Assembly (NCBI GenBank): GCA_947476465.1
Contig: CANJQN010000038.1
Coordinates: 1 to 40,579 of the forward strand
Reading direction: 5' to 3'
Length of the DNA stretch: 40,579 bases
DNA from: Comamonadaceae bacterium
GTDB lineage: Bacteria; Pseudomonadota; Gammaproteobacteria; Burkholderiales; Burkholderiaceae_C
Of the stretch, positions 16,773-25,219 are shown piece by piece. How positions within the stretch are numbered: the stretch's first letter is position 1; every line of letters begins with the position of its first letter. The notes below the pieces were generated by a model, which did no database searches, was not told the origin of the DNA, and saw only the letters and a program-made list of their open reading frames with translations. The translations under genes were made by a program, and so were the position numbers.

Positions 16773-17747
16773 TTGAAAATCTTTCGCCTCGCATGCATGG
16801 CCTTGGCCGTGGTCACATCCGGTGTTTCCTTTGCACAGACGACGACCGCACAGGGCTATCCGTCCAAGCCGGTCAAGATCATCGTGCCCTATGCAGCCGG
16901 CGGCACCGGAGACCTGCTTGCCAGGCTGATCGCCAACGAGCTGACCAAGCAAACCAGCCAGAGCTTCGTGGTGGAAAACCGCACCGGTGCTGGCGGGCTC
17001 ATCGGCTATGGCGGGGGGGCCAAGTCGGCCGGCGACGGCTACACGCTGGTGGCCATGGATTCTTCATACACCATGTTCCCGGGTTTGTACGGCCCCCGCG
17101 TCGACTGGAACATCGACACCGACCTGATCCCGATCAGCATGTACGCGCGTGCATCCTTCGCGTTGGTGACCAACCCGGCGCGCAACTACAGCAACGCCCA
17201 GGACCTGGTGCGCACCGCCAAGGAAAAGCCGGGGCAGGTGATGTACGGCACGCCCGGCACCGGCACGCTGCACCATGTGTTCACCGCCCGGATGCTGTCC
17301 TCGATGGATCTGAACATGACGCACGTGCCATTCCGCGGTGCCAGTGATGCCCTGGCCGCCGTGCTGGGCAACAACGTCGACTGGACCTTCGTGGCCATGC
17401 CCACCATCACCAGCCAGCTGTCGAACGAGCGGATGCGCGTGATTGCCGTGACGTCCGATGCCAGGTCGCCGCTGTTGCCCAATGTGCCCACCCTGCGCGA
17501 GTCGGGCATTGCCCTGAGCGTTGCCAACTGGTTCGGCCTGGGCGCGCCCAAGGGAACGCCGCCTGAGACACTGGCGTTCCTCAGCAAGCACGTGCGCGAC
17601 GCACTTCAATCGCCTGAAGTCGCCGCGCGCATGAAGGCCATGGGGGCCGACGTGGTGGGCAACACGCAGGCGGAGTTCGCCGAGATCGTGCGCAACGACC
17701 TGACCGTGTGGACCAAGGTCATCCGCGACGCGGGCATCAAGAACTGA
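16773..17747 (+). CDS. Bug/TctC family receptor (second of cluster)
   Basis: A 324-residue receptor with a Sec signal peptide (to about SFAQ). Bug blocks are YPSKPVKIIVPYAAGGTGD, ENRTGAGGLIGYG, GDGYTLVAMD, MYGTPGTGT and GLGAPKGTPPETL. The start is a TTG at 16773, well supported by AGGAG 7 bases upstream. It lies 22 bp after the decayed MmgE/PrpD tail and is a diverged paralogue of the Bug gene at 14193. Its last codons overlap the end of the convergent IclR gene by 11 bp. It should serve a related but not necessarily identical ligand. Confidence 0.93.
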   Translation: MKIFRLACMALAVVTSGVSFAQTTTAQGYPSKPVKIIVPYAAGGTGDLLARLIANELTKQTSQSFVVENRTGAGGLIGYGGGAKSAGDGYTLVAMDSSYTMFPGLYGPRVDWNIDTDLIPISMYARASFALVTNPARNYSNAQDLVRTAKEKPGQVMYGTPGTGTLHHVFTARMLSSMDLNMTHVPFRGASDALAAVLGNNVDWTFVAMPTITSQLSNERMRVIAVTSDARSPLLPNVPTLRESGIALSVANWFGLGAPKGTPPETLAFLSKHVRDALQSPEVAARMKAMGADVVGNTQAEFAEIVRNDLTVWTKVIRDAGIKN

Positions 17748-18540
17748 GCGTCTCGGGAAAACGGATCGAGCGGGCCGCAAGGCACAAGCGCTCGGCCGCT
17801 GACTTGACCAGTTCGCCCGACTGTGGCGTGTTATTGGGCTGGTGGCGCGACGCGGGCATGGCAATGCCGATGCAGCCCAGCGGATTGCCCTGGGCGTCCA
17901 CCACCGGGGCGGCGATGGCGAACGAACCCTCGTTGCGCTGCCCATGCGAGATGGCATGACCGTGCAGACGCACCCCGCCCAGGCGCGCCTGCAGCGCCTC
18001 CCAGGTCGGCACCGAGGCCACACCTTCGCCGCTGTCCTTGTCGCGCTCGTAAATGGCGCGCAGGATCTCTGGCGGAAGGCGCGACGCGATGGCGTCACCG
18101 GTGGCACCCCACAGCAGGGAATAGGTTTGGTCGGGCCGCAGCACATATTGAATGGCGTGGTGCGAGTGCAGCGTCTTGACGAATCGAAGGCGCTGGCTTT
18201 CCCACAGATAGGCGGCATAGAACGCCGATTCGCCACTGCGCTCGCACAGCTCGGCCAGCGTCGCATCGACCAGCGCCTGGAACGTGCCCGCGATCGACAG
18301 CATGGCGCTGGCCCGCAGCAGGGCGGGGCCGGGGCCGTAAGTGCCGGTGTCCTCGCTTTGGGCCACGTACCCGGCGTCCTTGAGAACATTCAAAATGCGG
18401 TGGGTGGTGCTGGCGGGCAGGCCCAGCGCGGTGGCCAGTCGCGTCACGGTCATGGGGCGGCCCGCTTCGACCAGCCCGAACAGCACCCGGACGCTGCGAA
18501 GCAAGGTACTTTGCGTGTCTTCTTTCGGGGTGGTTTTCAT
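17737..18540 (-). CDS. IclR family transcriptional regulator
   Basis: A 267-residue regulator. Residues about 10-65 form the winged helix-turn-helix (LLRSVRVLFGLVEAGRPMTV, LATALGLPASTTHRILNVL). Residues about 80-255 form the IclR effector-binding domain (LGCIGIAMPASR near the end). Such proteins bind small organic acids and usually repress or activate neighbouring catabolic operons. It is convergent with the second Bug gene (11-bp overlap of coding ends) and divergent from an SDR gene with a 62-bp gap. The GGAA/TTCC repeats at 12539-12563 are its likely target. Confidence 0.9.
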   Translation of the reverse strand: MKTTPKEDTQSTLLRSVRVLFGLVEAGRPMTVTRLATALGLPASTTHRILNVLKDAGYVAQSEDTGTYGPGPALLRASAMLSIAGTFQALVDATLAELCERSGESAFYAAYLWESQRLRFVKTLHSHHAIQYVLRPDQTYSLLWGATGDAIASRLPPEILRAIYERDKDSGEGVASVPTWEALQARLGGVRLHGHAISHGQRNEGSFAIAAPVVDAQGNPLGCIGIAMPASRHQPNNTPQSGELVKSAAERLCLAARSIRFPETLSS

Positions 18541-18602
18541 CTTGTATGCGCCTTGGCGCTTTTCCTTGATTGTCGCAACTCTTCCAACACGGAGCGGCCG
18601 GA

Positions 18603-19391
18603 ATGCAACTCAAACTCGACAAAAAATGCGTCTTGATCACGGGCGCGGCCCGCGGCATTGGTTTCGCCGCCGCCCAAGGCTTTGCACGGGAAGGCTGCGC
18701 CTTGCGCATCGTGTCGCGCGATCCACGCTCGCTTGAACAGGCGCTTGCCCGCCTGAAGGCGGATGGGGCCACGGATGTTCAGGGGCTGTGCCTTGACCTT
18801 CGCACGCCGGGCGCGACCGACGAAGTCGCCGCGCGTTTCGGTGGCGAAGTGGACGTGCTCGTCAACAACGCGGGTGACATCCCGCACGGCACGCTGATGG
18901 ACATCGACGCCGCGCAGTGGCGGTCGGCCTGGGATTTAAAGGTCTACGGCTACATTGACCTCACCCGAGCAATCTACACCCGCATGCGCGAGCGCAAGGC
19001 CGGCGTGATCGTCAATGTGATCGGGATGGCTGGCGGAGTCGTTTCCGTGCCGGAACACATCGCAGGCACCGCCGGCAACGCCGCGCTCGATGCGTTCACC
19101 CGGGCGCTCGGTGCCTCGGGCCCAAGCGACGGCATCCGCGTGGTGGGCGTGCATCCCGGCATGACCGCCACTGACCGGCAGATCACCCGCTGGCGCCAGC
19201 GGGCCGCCGAGAGCCTGGGCGATGCCGAGCGTTGGGCCGAGCTCACGACACGCTTTCCCTTCGGCCGCCTGGCCGACGCGAGTGAAGTGGCTAACGTGAT
19301 CGTGTTCCTGGCGTCGGGGGCGGCTTCTTACATGTCGGGCACCAATGTCACGGTGGACGGGGGGCTGAGTCAGCAGCGAAGCCTGCGTTAA
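18603..19391 (+). CDS. SDR-family protein lacking the canonical catalytic motif
   Basis: A 262-residue short-chain dehydrogenase-like protein. The NAD(P) fold is intact: TGAARGIG (13-20), LVNNAG (86-91), and a standard C-terminal end with MSGTNVTVDGG. The active-site strand is unusual: where a serine and then YxxxK are expected, it reads VNVIGMAGG and EHIAGTAGNAALDAF, with no Tyr-x3-Lys. It may use other residues or bind nucleotide without classical oxidoreduction. ATG 18603 is chosen for the GGAG upstream; the frame is open to 18570. It is divergent from the IclR gene and probably under its control. Confidence 0.85.
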   Translation: MQLKLDKKCVLITGAARGIGFAAAQGFAREGCALRIVSRDPRSLEQALARLKADGATDVQGLCLDLRTPGATDEVAARFGGEVDVLVNNAGDIPHGTLMDIDAAQWRSAWDLKVYGYIDLTRAIYTRMRERKAGVIVNVIGMAGGVVSVPEHIAGTAGNAALDAFTRALGASGPSDGIRVVGVHPGMTATDRQITRWRQRAAESLGDAERWAELTTRFPFGRLADASEVANVIVFLASGAASYMSGTNVTVDGGLSQQRSLR

Positions 19392-19495
19392 GGGCTCAGC
19401 ATGGGCGGCATGTGTCAGCGCGGTAAAGCCGCCGGCGTCCGTCATCGCATGCCATGGCAGTGGCGTTGGACAGGTCTCACCCTGGGACATTCATC

Positions 19496-19831
19496 ATGAA
19501 CATCGTTCACTCGAAGGCCTTGCCACTGCTTGTCGCGCTGGCGGCCACGCTCGGCGGTTGCGTGGTGGCTCCAGTCCAGCCCTATTACGACAACGGCCCG
19601 GTCGTCTACACAGCGCCGCCGGTGGCGCAGGTCGAATACATTGGCGTGGCGCCGGTGCCCGGCTACATCTGGATCAACGGCTTCTGGTCATGGCAGGCCA
19701 ACCGCCACGTCTGGCGGGGCGGCCACTGGGCGGCGCCGCGTCCGGGCCACCACTGGGTCCCCCACGCCTGGTCGCGTGAAGGCCAAGGCTGGCGCGAGCA
19801 CGGCGGGCGCTGGGACCAGCGCGGGCGTTGA
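19496..19831 (+). CDS. YXWGXW-repeat-like small lipoprotein
   Basis: A 111-residue protein with a lipoprotein signal peptide ending in LGGC (Cys22). The remainder is rich in Trp, His, Gly, Tyr and Arg, with YIWINGFWSWQANRHVWRGG and HWVPHAWSREGQGW, the pattern of YXWGXW-repeat envelope proteins found in many betaproteobacteria. It should be lipid-anchored in the periplasm or outer membrane; the role is unknown. The ATG at 19496 gives a proper signal peptide, while the frame is open upstream to 19454. It is convergent with the DHA2-type exporter (12-bp gap). Confidence 0.8.
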   Translation: MNIVHSKALPLLVALAATLGGCVVAPVQPYYDNGPVVYTAPPVAQVEYIGVAPVPGYIWINGFWSWQANRHVWRGGHWAAPRPGHHWVPHAWSREGQGWREHGGRWDQRGR

Positions 19832-19843
19832 GCCCCCCCACTC

Positions 19844-21229
19844 TCACCGCATCCCGGCCCCTTCGTCGGGATGCAGCTTCCAAAATGAGTACAGAGACAG
19901 CAGGGCGACCAGTCCCACAACGACGAAGGCCGGAGCAAAGTCGCGCGCTTGAAGCTGGGTGGCGCTACCGCCATGCCACCATGATGTGGTGCTGACCAGC
20001 GTGGCGCCCAACACGACGCCGAAGCTGATCGACAGCTGCTGGGACATCGTCCCCAGTGTGGTTGCCTGGCTCATGCGGCTGTTGGGCACTTGTGTAAAGC
20101 CCAGGGCGCCCAGGGAGATCATGGAAAGCGAATTCACGAGGCCACCAAAGGCGATGGCGCACACCATCAACGCAAGTGGCGTCGCCGGGGAAAAAAGCGC
20201 GTAGCTCATGTAGAGCAAGCCGCTCAAAACCGTGGCGCCCAGGATCGCGCGGCGAAACCCGGCACGCGCAATAGTGCCGCGCATCACAACCCGGGTACCC
20301 AACGCCCCAATCGCGCCGGCCATGATGAGCGCACCCGACATCAGTGGCGTGAAGCCGAACCCCAGCTGGAACATCAAGGGCAGAAGAAACGGTGACGCCC
20401 CCAACGCAACGCGCATCGGTATGCCGCCCACAACATTGGCGCGGAAGGTGCGATAGCGCAGGATCGTGAGGTCAATGATGGGGTTTTCAGTGCGGCGGCT
20501 GTGTAGCGTGTACGCCCACAACATCAGCAGTCCCAAGGCGGCGATGACCAAGGACACCCACACCGGCGCCAATGACTTGCCCACGGTCGCCATGGCGCCG
20601 ACCGAGGCCGTCAGACCGAGTGCCAGCAGCAGGAAACCGCGGGCGTCAAACGGTGCAGGTTCGGCTGGCGCCGGCGTGTCGTCGAGGTAGGCCCAGGCCA
20701 TCAGAATCGCCAGGATGCCGAACGGAATGTTGATCAGGAAGATCCAGCGCCAGGAGGTCAGCGTGACGATGGCTCCACCAACCAGCGGGCCCATCATGCG
20801 GCCAATCGCCGGTGGCACCGTGAACCACACCATGGCCGAGACCATCATCGCGGCCGGCACCGACCGCACAAGAATCAGTCGGGCCACCGGGACCATCATC
20901 GCGCCGCCCAGCCCCTGGATCACCCGAAACAGCACCAGTTGTGGCAGCGACTGCGCCGCACCGCACAGGGCTGAGCCCAAGGCGAAGAAGGCGATGGCCA
21001 TGCAAAACACCCGCTTGGCACCCAGGCGGTCGGCCAGCCAGCCGCTGATCGGCAGGAACACCGCCAGGCTGAGCAGGTAGCTGGTGATCGCCAGGTTCAG
21101 GTGCAGCGGCGGCACCTGCAGCGAGTCGGCGATGCTTGGCAAGGCCGTTGCCATCACCGAGGTGTCGAGGTTCTGCAAAAAAAGGGGGCTGCCAACTACG
21201 ATGGGAACCAGTCGTGCGCGAGCGGTCAT
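19844..21229 (-). CDS. MFS drug/solute exporter, DHA2 (EmrB/QacA-like)
   Basis: A polytopic protein of about 461 residues that begins NLDTSVMATALPSIADSL, the motif-D type opening of the DHA2 exporters. It has GWLADRLGAKRVF (motif A, loop 2-3), FRVIQGLGGAMMVPVAR (motif B) and a motif-C-like GPLVGG region with SWRWIFLINIPFG. This family pumps toxic compounds outward in exchange for protons. The ATG at 21229 is chosen because the open frame upstream of it has no membrane-protein character; no strong ribosome site precedes it. It starts 43 bp after the GDT1-type gene in the same direction. The substrate is unknown. Confidence 0.88.
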   Translation of the reverse strand: MTARARLVPIVVGSPLFLQNLDTSVMATALPSIADSLQVPPLHLNLAITSYLLSLAVFLPISGWLADRLGAKRVFCMAIAFFALGSALCGAAQSLPQLVLFRVIQGLGGAMMVPVARLILVRSVPAAMMVSAMVWFTVPPAIGRMMGPLVGGAIVTLTSWRWIFLINIPFGILAILMAWAYLDDTPAPAEPAPFDARGFLLLALGLTASVGAMATVGKSLAPVWVSLVIAALGLLMLWAYTLHSRRTENPIIDLTILRYRTFRANVVGGIPMRVALGASPFLLPLMFQLGFGFTPLMSGALIMAGAIGALGTRVVMRGTIARAGFRRAILGATVLSGLLYMSYALFSPATPLALMVCAIAFGGLVNSLSMISLGALGFTQVPNSRMSQATTLGTMSQQLSISFGVVLGATLVSTTSWWHGGSATQLQARDFAPAFVVVGLVALLSLYSFWKLHPDEGAGMR

Positions 21230-21272
21230 ATGGCAAATTTTAGAGTCTGCGCTACAGACCCCGCGCGCGGGC

Positions 21273-21851
21273 CTAGAACCCCAACTTCGCGCCGGCTCCC
21301 AGCAAGGTGGCGACGCCAAGCACCGCAAACACACCCGCCGCAATGGCGTGGACCAGCTTCATGGGGATCTTGTTGGCCAGTTTGTCGCCGGCAAACACCG
21401 CGGGAACGTCGGCGATCAGCATGCCCAGCGTGGTGCCAATGACCACCAGCACCGGCGCAGCGTAGTGGGCCGCCATCGCCACTGTGGCGATCTGCGTCTT
21501 GTCGCCCATCTCGGCGAGGAAGAAGGTGATCAATGTCGCGCCGAACACGCCGAAGCGCCTGGCCACCCTGGTTTCCTCTTCCTCGATCTTGTCGGGGATC
21601 ATGGTCCAGATCGCCATGCCGATGAAGGATGCGCCCAGCACCCAGCGCAGGACGCCAGGGCTGACGGCCGACGTGATCCAGGCGCCTAGCGCGCCGGCCA
21701 GGCCATGGTTGACGAGGGTCGCCAGCAGGATGCCCGCAATGATGGGGATGGGCTTCTTGAACCGCGCGGCGAGGATGAACGCCAGCAGCTGGGTCTTGTC
21801 GCCGATTTCGGCGAGGGCGACAACGCCCGTTGAGACGAGTAGGGTTTCCAA
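21273..21851 (-). CDS. TMEM165/GDT1 family cation transporter
   Basis: A 192-residue membrane protein with two homologous halves, each carrying the E-x-G-D-K-T motif: AEIGDKTQL (Glu15-Thr20) and AEMGDKTQI (Glu114-Thr119). Family members (UPF0016, bacterial MneA, eukaryotic TMEM165) move Mn2+ or Ca2+ in exchange for protons, in bacteria mostly Mn2+ export. The start is a TTG at 21851 with AGGA a few bases upstream. The 49-bp gap to the upstream gene leaves no room for a manganese riboswitch. Function in manganese homeostasis is inferred from the family. Confidence 0.88.
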   Translation of the reverse strand: METLLVSTGVVALAEIGDKTQLLAFILAARFKKPIPIIAGILLATLVNHGLAGALGAWITSAVSPGVLRWVLGASFIGMAIWTMIPDKIEEEETRVARRFGVFGATLITFFLAEMGDKTQIATVAMAAHYAAPVLVVIGTTLGMLIADVPAVFAGDKLANKIPMKLVHAIAAGVFAVLGVATLLGAGAKLGF

Positions 21852-21900
21852 ATGTGTCCTGAGGATAGCGCCGGCACGGGATGCGCCGATTCGGCCAGCA

Positions 21901-22751
21901 TCAAACGCTCCAGGGGCTGCCGGTGATCAGGCGCCAGGCATTGGCATAGGCCACCAGGTGCCGGGCCTTGTCGCGCAGTGGGGCAAGCAATAAGTCGCGC
22001 TGGCGCCGGATCATTTCCGGGTATTGGCTGGCGACGGCGGGCCGGTAGTCGCTCGATGAGAGGAACCGCTCAGGGTACCGCTCAAGGATCGCCTTCGAGC
22101 GGTCGTCGAGTTGGCCCGCAGCGGTGAACAACGGTGCATCCCGTGCGCCGGAAGGCTGATACACATGTGTCGGCGCGGAGACGGCCAGGTCGAAATGCAG
22201 CCCGGGGAAGCGCTCGATGTCGGACCGGCCCGATCGCACCTGCTCCGGCGAAGGGTAGTGCCGGAACTCATGCTCACCCATGAAGAAGAACCGGCCCGTC
22301 TTCACGGCTTGTGCAACGCCCGAAACGAAGGCCTGCGGTCCCCGCCACCAGCCTGGGAACTCGCCACTGTTGGTGGTGGGAATGAAGTACTCGGGATGCG
22401 CGCGGTGCAGCTTGAGCGATGGCTCCCCGTTGGCGGCATACGCCGGTGCGAATGCGATCTGCGCGACGTCCAGGCGGTTCATGTCCTCGATCATGCGTGG
22501 CACATCGGTGGCGCCAACGGTCTGCAACACGTTCGGCGGAACCCCGGGGGACGTGGCGTCCATATAGGTCGCCTGCAGGTCAATGATCGGCAGACGGCCG
22601 CGATCGAGGATGCCGCGGATGCGGCGTTTCCAGGCGTCTTTGGATTGATCCCGCTCGGCGCCCTGGGCCGACGCGATCCCGGGAATGAGGTGGGCCGAAC
22701 ACACCGCGGCCAGGGCGGCGGCTGCTGTACGAAGTGGCGTCGATGGATCAT
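21901..22751 (-). pseudogene. Amidohydrolase-like protein with a frameshift in its Tat signal
   Basis: The main frame (from about 22725 down to 21901) encodes an exported amidohydrolase-2-like protein: IIDLQATYMDA, FFMGEHEFRHYPSPEQV and a C-terminal ARHLVAYANAWRLI typical of the family. In this frame there is only a GTG at 22704, inside a hydrophobic signal-like stretch (RTAAAALAAV). An ATG at 22751 in another frame encodes MIHRRHF, a twin-arginine start. Joining the two would give RRHF-LRTAAAALAA, a classic Tat signal. Restoring one copy of CTTC near 22723-22728 would repair the frame, so a 4-bp slippage deletion (or a sequencing error) is likely. If real, the protein is not exported or not made. 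Confidence 0.65.
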
Positions 22752-22888
22752 GGCGCGGGCTTGGTCTGTCGGGTGTTGGGAATCACGCTGGACGGGTTAT
22801 AGCAGGGGCCGGCACGTTGCCCGATCCGCGATAGGGTGCCGGCAAAGCGGCGCACAATTCGACGACAAGGCACACACAAGGCAAGTTC

Positions 22889-24379
22889 ATGCGCCATGCA
22901 TTGACCCAGCACCGCAGCCAATTGGCGACCATTGCCACCTGGGCCATGTTCAGCCGAGGGCTGGAGCCTGAGTTTCCGAAGGAGGTGACGCAGCAATTGG
23001 CACGCCTGAAAGGGCCGGCGCATGAAAGCGGCGACAGCATTCGCGACCTGCGCGCCTTGTGCTGGTGCTCGATCGACAACGACGATTCGCGCGACCTGGA
23101 TCAGTTGACGGTGAGCCAGCCGCTGGCCAAGGGCAGCGTGCGCATCCTGGTGGCGGTGGCCGATGTGGACGCGCTGGTCAAGAAAGGCTCGCCGGTCGAC
23201 GCGCACGCCAGGCACAACACGACCTCGGTCTACACCTCGGCGCGGGTGTTTCCCATGCTGCCCGAGCGGCTGTGCACCGATCTCACCTCACTCAACACCG
23301 ACGAGGACCGCCTGGCCATCGTGTGCGAGATGGACTTCTCCGAGGACGGTTTGCTGGTCGGCTCGGTGATCTACCGCGCCCTGGTGCGCAACAAGGTCCA
23401 ACTGGCCTACGACGCGATATCGGCCTGGATCGAAGGGCAGGGGCCATTGCCTGCGCCCGCCGCGCGCATTGACGGCCTGCAGGTTCAGCTGCGCACCCAG
23501 GACGCGCTGGCCCAGAAGCTGCGGGTGCTGCGGCGCGCCGAAGGCTCGCTGGAGCTCGAGACCTTCCAGCCCAAGGCCAGCTTCGACGGCGAGCGCATCA
23601 CCGACATCCGCCAGCAGGTGCAGAACCGGGCGCGCCAGCTGATCGAGGAGCTGATGATCGCCACCAACGGCTGCACGGCGCGCTTTCTGGCCGCCCATGG
23701 CGGCGGCTCGCTGCGGCGCGTGGTGCGCTCGCCCGAGCGTTGGCGGCGCATCGTCGAGGTGGCGGCCAGCCATGGCTGCACGCTGCCCGTGCAACCCGAT
23801 GGCAAGGCCCTGGAAGCCTTCCTGGCCCGGCAGCACCGCGACGATCCGCTGCATTTTCCGGACCTGTCGTTGGTGATCGTCAAGCTGATGGGGCGCGGTG
23901 AGTACGTCGTCGAGCGCGCCAAGGATTCACCGGTCGGCCACTTCGGCCTGGCGGTGCGCGACTACACGCACTCGACCGCGCCGAACCGGCGCTTCCCGGA
24001 TCTGATCACCCTGCGCCTGCTCAAGGCCGCGCTCACCCGATCGTCCCCGCCCTATTCCAGCGACGAGTTGGAGGAACTGGCCGCGCACTGCACGCGCCAG
24101 GAGGACGCGGCCCAGAAGGTGGAGCGGCAGATGCGCAAGTCCGAGGCGGCCCTGCTGCTGCATTCGCGCATCGGCGAGCACTTCGACGGCGTGGTGACGG
24201 GCGTTACCGATCAGGGCGTGTGGGTGCGGATCTTCGAGCCGCCGGCGGAAGGGCGGCTGACCGGTGGCCTGCCCGCGCTGAAGGTGGGGCGGCCGGTGCG
24301 GGTGCGTTTGACGTCCACCTCGGTGGAGCGCGGCTTCATCGATTTTTCTCTCGAGCGCTTCAACCGCGATGCCGGCTGA
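22889..24379 (+). CDS. RNB domain ribonuclease (RNase II/R family, short form)
   Basis: A 496-residue 3'-5' exoribonuclease-type protein. The RNB domain covers roughly residues 48-380, with the catalytic strand SIDNDDSRDLDQLT (Asp63, Asp69, Asp71; the fourth acidic position of E. coli RNase II is Gln72 here) and HSTAPNRRFPDLITLRLL. An S1-like RNA-binding domain follows (HFDGVVTGVTDQGVWVRI onwards). The N-terminal cold-shock domains of RNase II/R are absent, so it is shorter than E. coli RNase II (644) and RNase R (813). The ATG is preceded by AAGG at a good distance. It stands alone, divergent from the broken amidohydrolase gene. Confidence 0.9.
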   Translation: MRHALTQHRSQLATIATWAMFSRGLEPEFPKEVTQQLARLKGPAHESGDSIRDLRALCWCSIDNDDSRDLDQLTVSQPLAKGSVRILVAVADVDALVKKGSPVDAHARHNTTSVYTSARVFPMLPERLCTDLTSLNTDEDRLAIVCEMDFSEDGLLVGSVIYRALVRNKVQLAYDAISAWIEGQGPLPAPAARIDGLQVQLRTQDALAQKLRVLRRAEGSLELETFQPKASFDGERITDIRQQVQNRARQLIEELMIATNGCTARFLAAHGGGSLRRVVRSPERWRRIVEVAASHGCTLPVQPDGKALEAFLARQHRDDPLHFPDLSLVIVKLMGRGEYVVERAKDSPVGHFGLAVRDYTHSTAPNRRFPDLITLRLLKAALTRSSPPYSSDELEELAAHCTRQEDAAQKVERQMRKSEAALLLHSRIGEHFDGVVTGVTDQGVWVRIFEPPAEGRLTGGLPALKVGRPVRVRLTSTSVERGFIDFSLERFNRDAG

Positions 24380-24407
24380 AAAACCACCGCTGCAACGGCC
24401 GGGTGCG

Positions 24408-24998
24408 CTAGCGATCACCATGGCGATCGCCGCGCTGCTCGCGCCGATCCCCGCGTAGCTCGCGCCCTTCTGGCCGTGGCGGGTTGAGCTGCCCGCCCGG
24501 GCCCACGAACCCGGGCGGCGTTGGCAACTGCGGCCGTGGCCGGTACTCGCCGGACGGTGGGCGTGGCGGATGGTTGGGCGTGTAGTTCGGCGGTGGCACG
24601 GGGCGCCTGGCCCATTGATGCCGGTCCGCATACCATGGCCGGTCGCGGTAGTAGTGGGGCCAGTAGTCATTGAGCACGAAGGTGAGCACGCCGATGCCGA
24701 TGACCGCGCCATAGGTCAGCACCGGGACATAGGTGTTCTGGTAGGGGTGATGGATGTGCGCCGCATAGATCCAGCCGCGCTCGGGTCCGGCGAACACATC
24801 GCACCAGCTGTAGTCGGAAAGGCAGCCTTGCACGGCGACCTGGTAGCCCTCGGGCAGCACCGCGACGACGGGATAGTCGAGGGCGGGGCCGGCGCGCAGG
24901 TGAACCGCCGTGGCCGTGAAGGCCGGCTGCGCCTGCACCGGGCCCGAAAGCGCCGCCGCGGCCAGTGCCACACATCCCCACACTGTGAAATGGGTCAC
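24408..24998 (-). CDS. Exported SH3-domain protein with proline/arginine-rich tail
   Basis: A 196-residue protein with a Sec signal peptide (cleavage after about VQA, residue 23). A bacterial SH3 domain follows (about 27-80: VHLRAGPALDYPVVAVLPEGY, GCLSDYSWCDVFAG, RGWIYA). Then comes a hydrophobic stretch near 93-110 and a long Pro/Arg/Gly-rich tail. SH3_3 domains often bind peptidoglycan peptides, so a cell-wall association is plausible. The start is a GTG at 24998, set by a strong AAGGAG 6 bases upstream. It is convergent with the RNase gene and divergent from the chaperone gene. Confidence 0.85.
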   Translation of the reverse strand: MTHFTVWGCVALAAAALSGPVQAQPAFTATAVHLRAGPALDYPVVAVLPEGYQVAVQGCLSDYSWCDVFAGPERGWIYAAHIHHPYQNTYVPVLTYGAVIGIGVLTFVLNDYWPHYYRDRPWYADRHQWARRPVPPPNYTPNHPPRPPSGEYRPRPQLPTPPGFVGPGGQLNPPRPEGRELRGDRREQRGDRHGDR

Positions 24999-25219
24999 AA
25001 AAGCTCCTTGTAAGCCGCCCCCCAGGGGGCCCTGGATGCCCGGTCAGTGTGCGCAGGGCACGCCGCGCTGGTGTGTCCGGCCCGCGACCAGGAGGTAACA
25101 GGAGCAATAGTTTAGGCCAGCCACGCAAGCCCCCATCCCGTCGCCGGCCTGACGGCGGCCAGGTCATCAGTGAACAAAGGCAGCAGCCGCGTCACGTACG
25201 CCGAACCACAGGAGATTCG

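Noticed and set aside
18541..18602. IclR autoregulatory operator next to its own gene
   Set aside because: No GGAA-N5-TTCC palindrome was found in the 62-bp gap; only a 5-bp GCGCC/GGCGC hairpin.
21852..21900. Manganese (yybP-ykoY) riboswitch before the GDT1-type gene
   Set aside because: The gap is only 49 bp, too short for the aptamer, and no conserved loop sequence is seen.
25000..25219. Possible PIP or hrp box before the CesT-like gene
   Set aside because: No paired TTCG motifs or GGAACC...CCAC motif found; only a GC-rich palindrome near 25017-25033.
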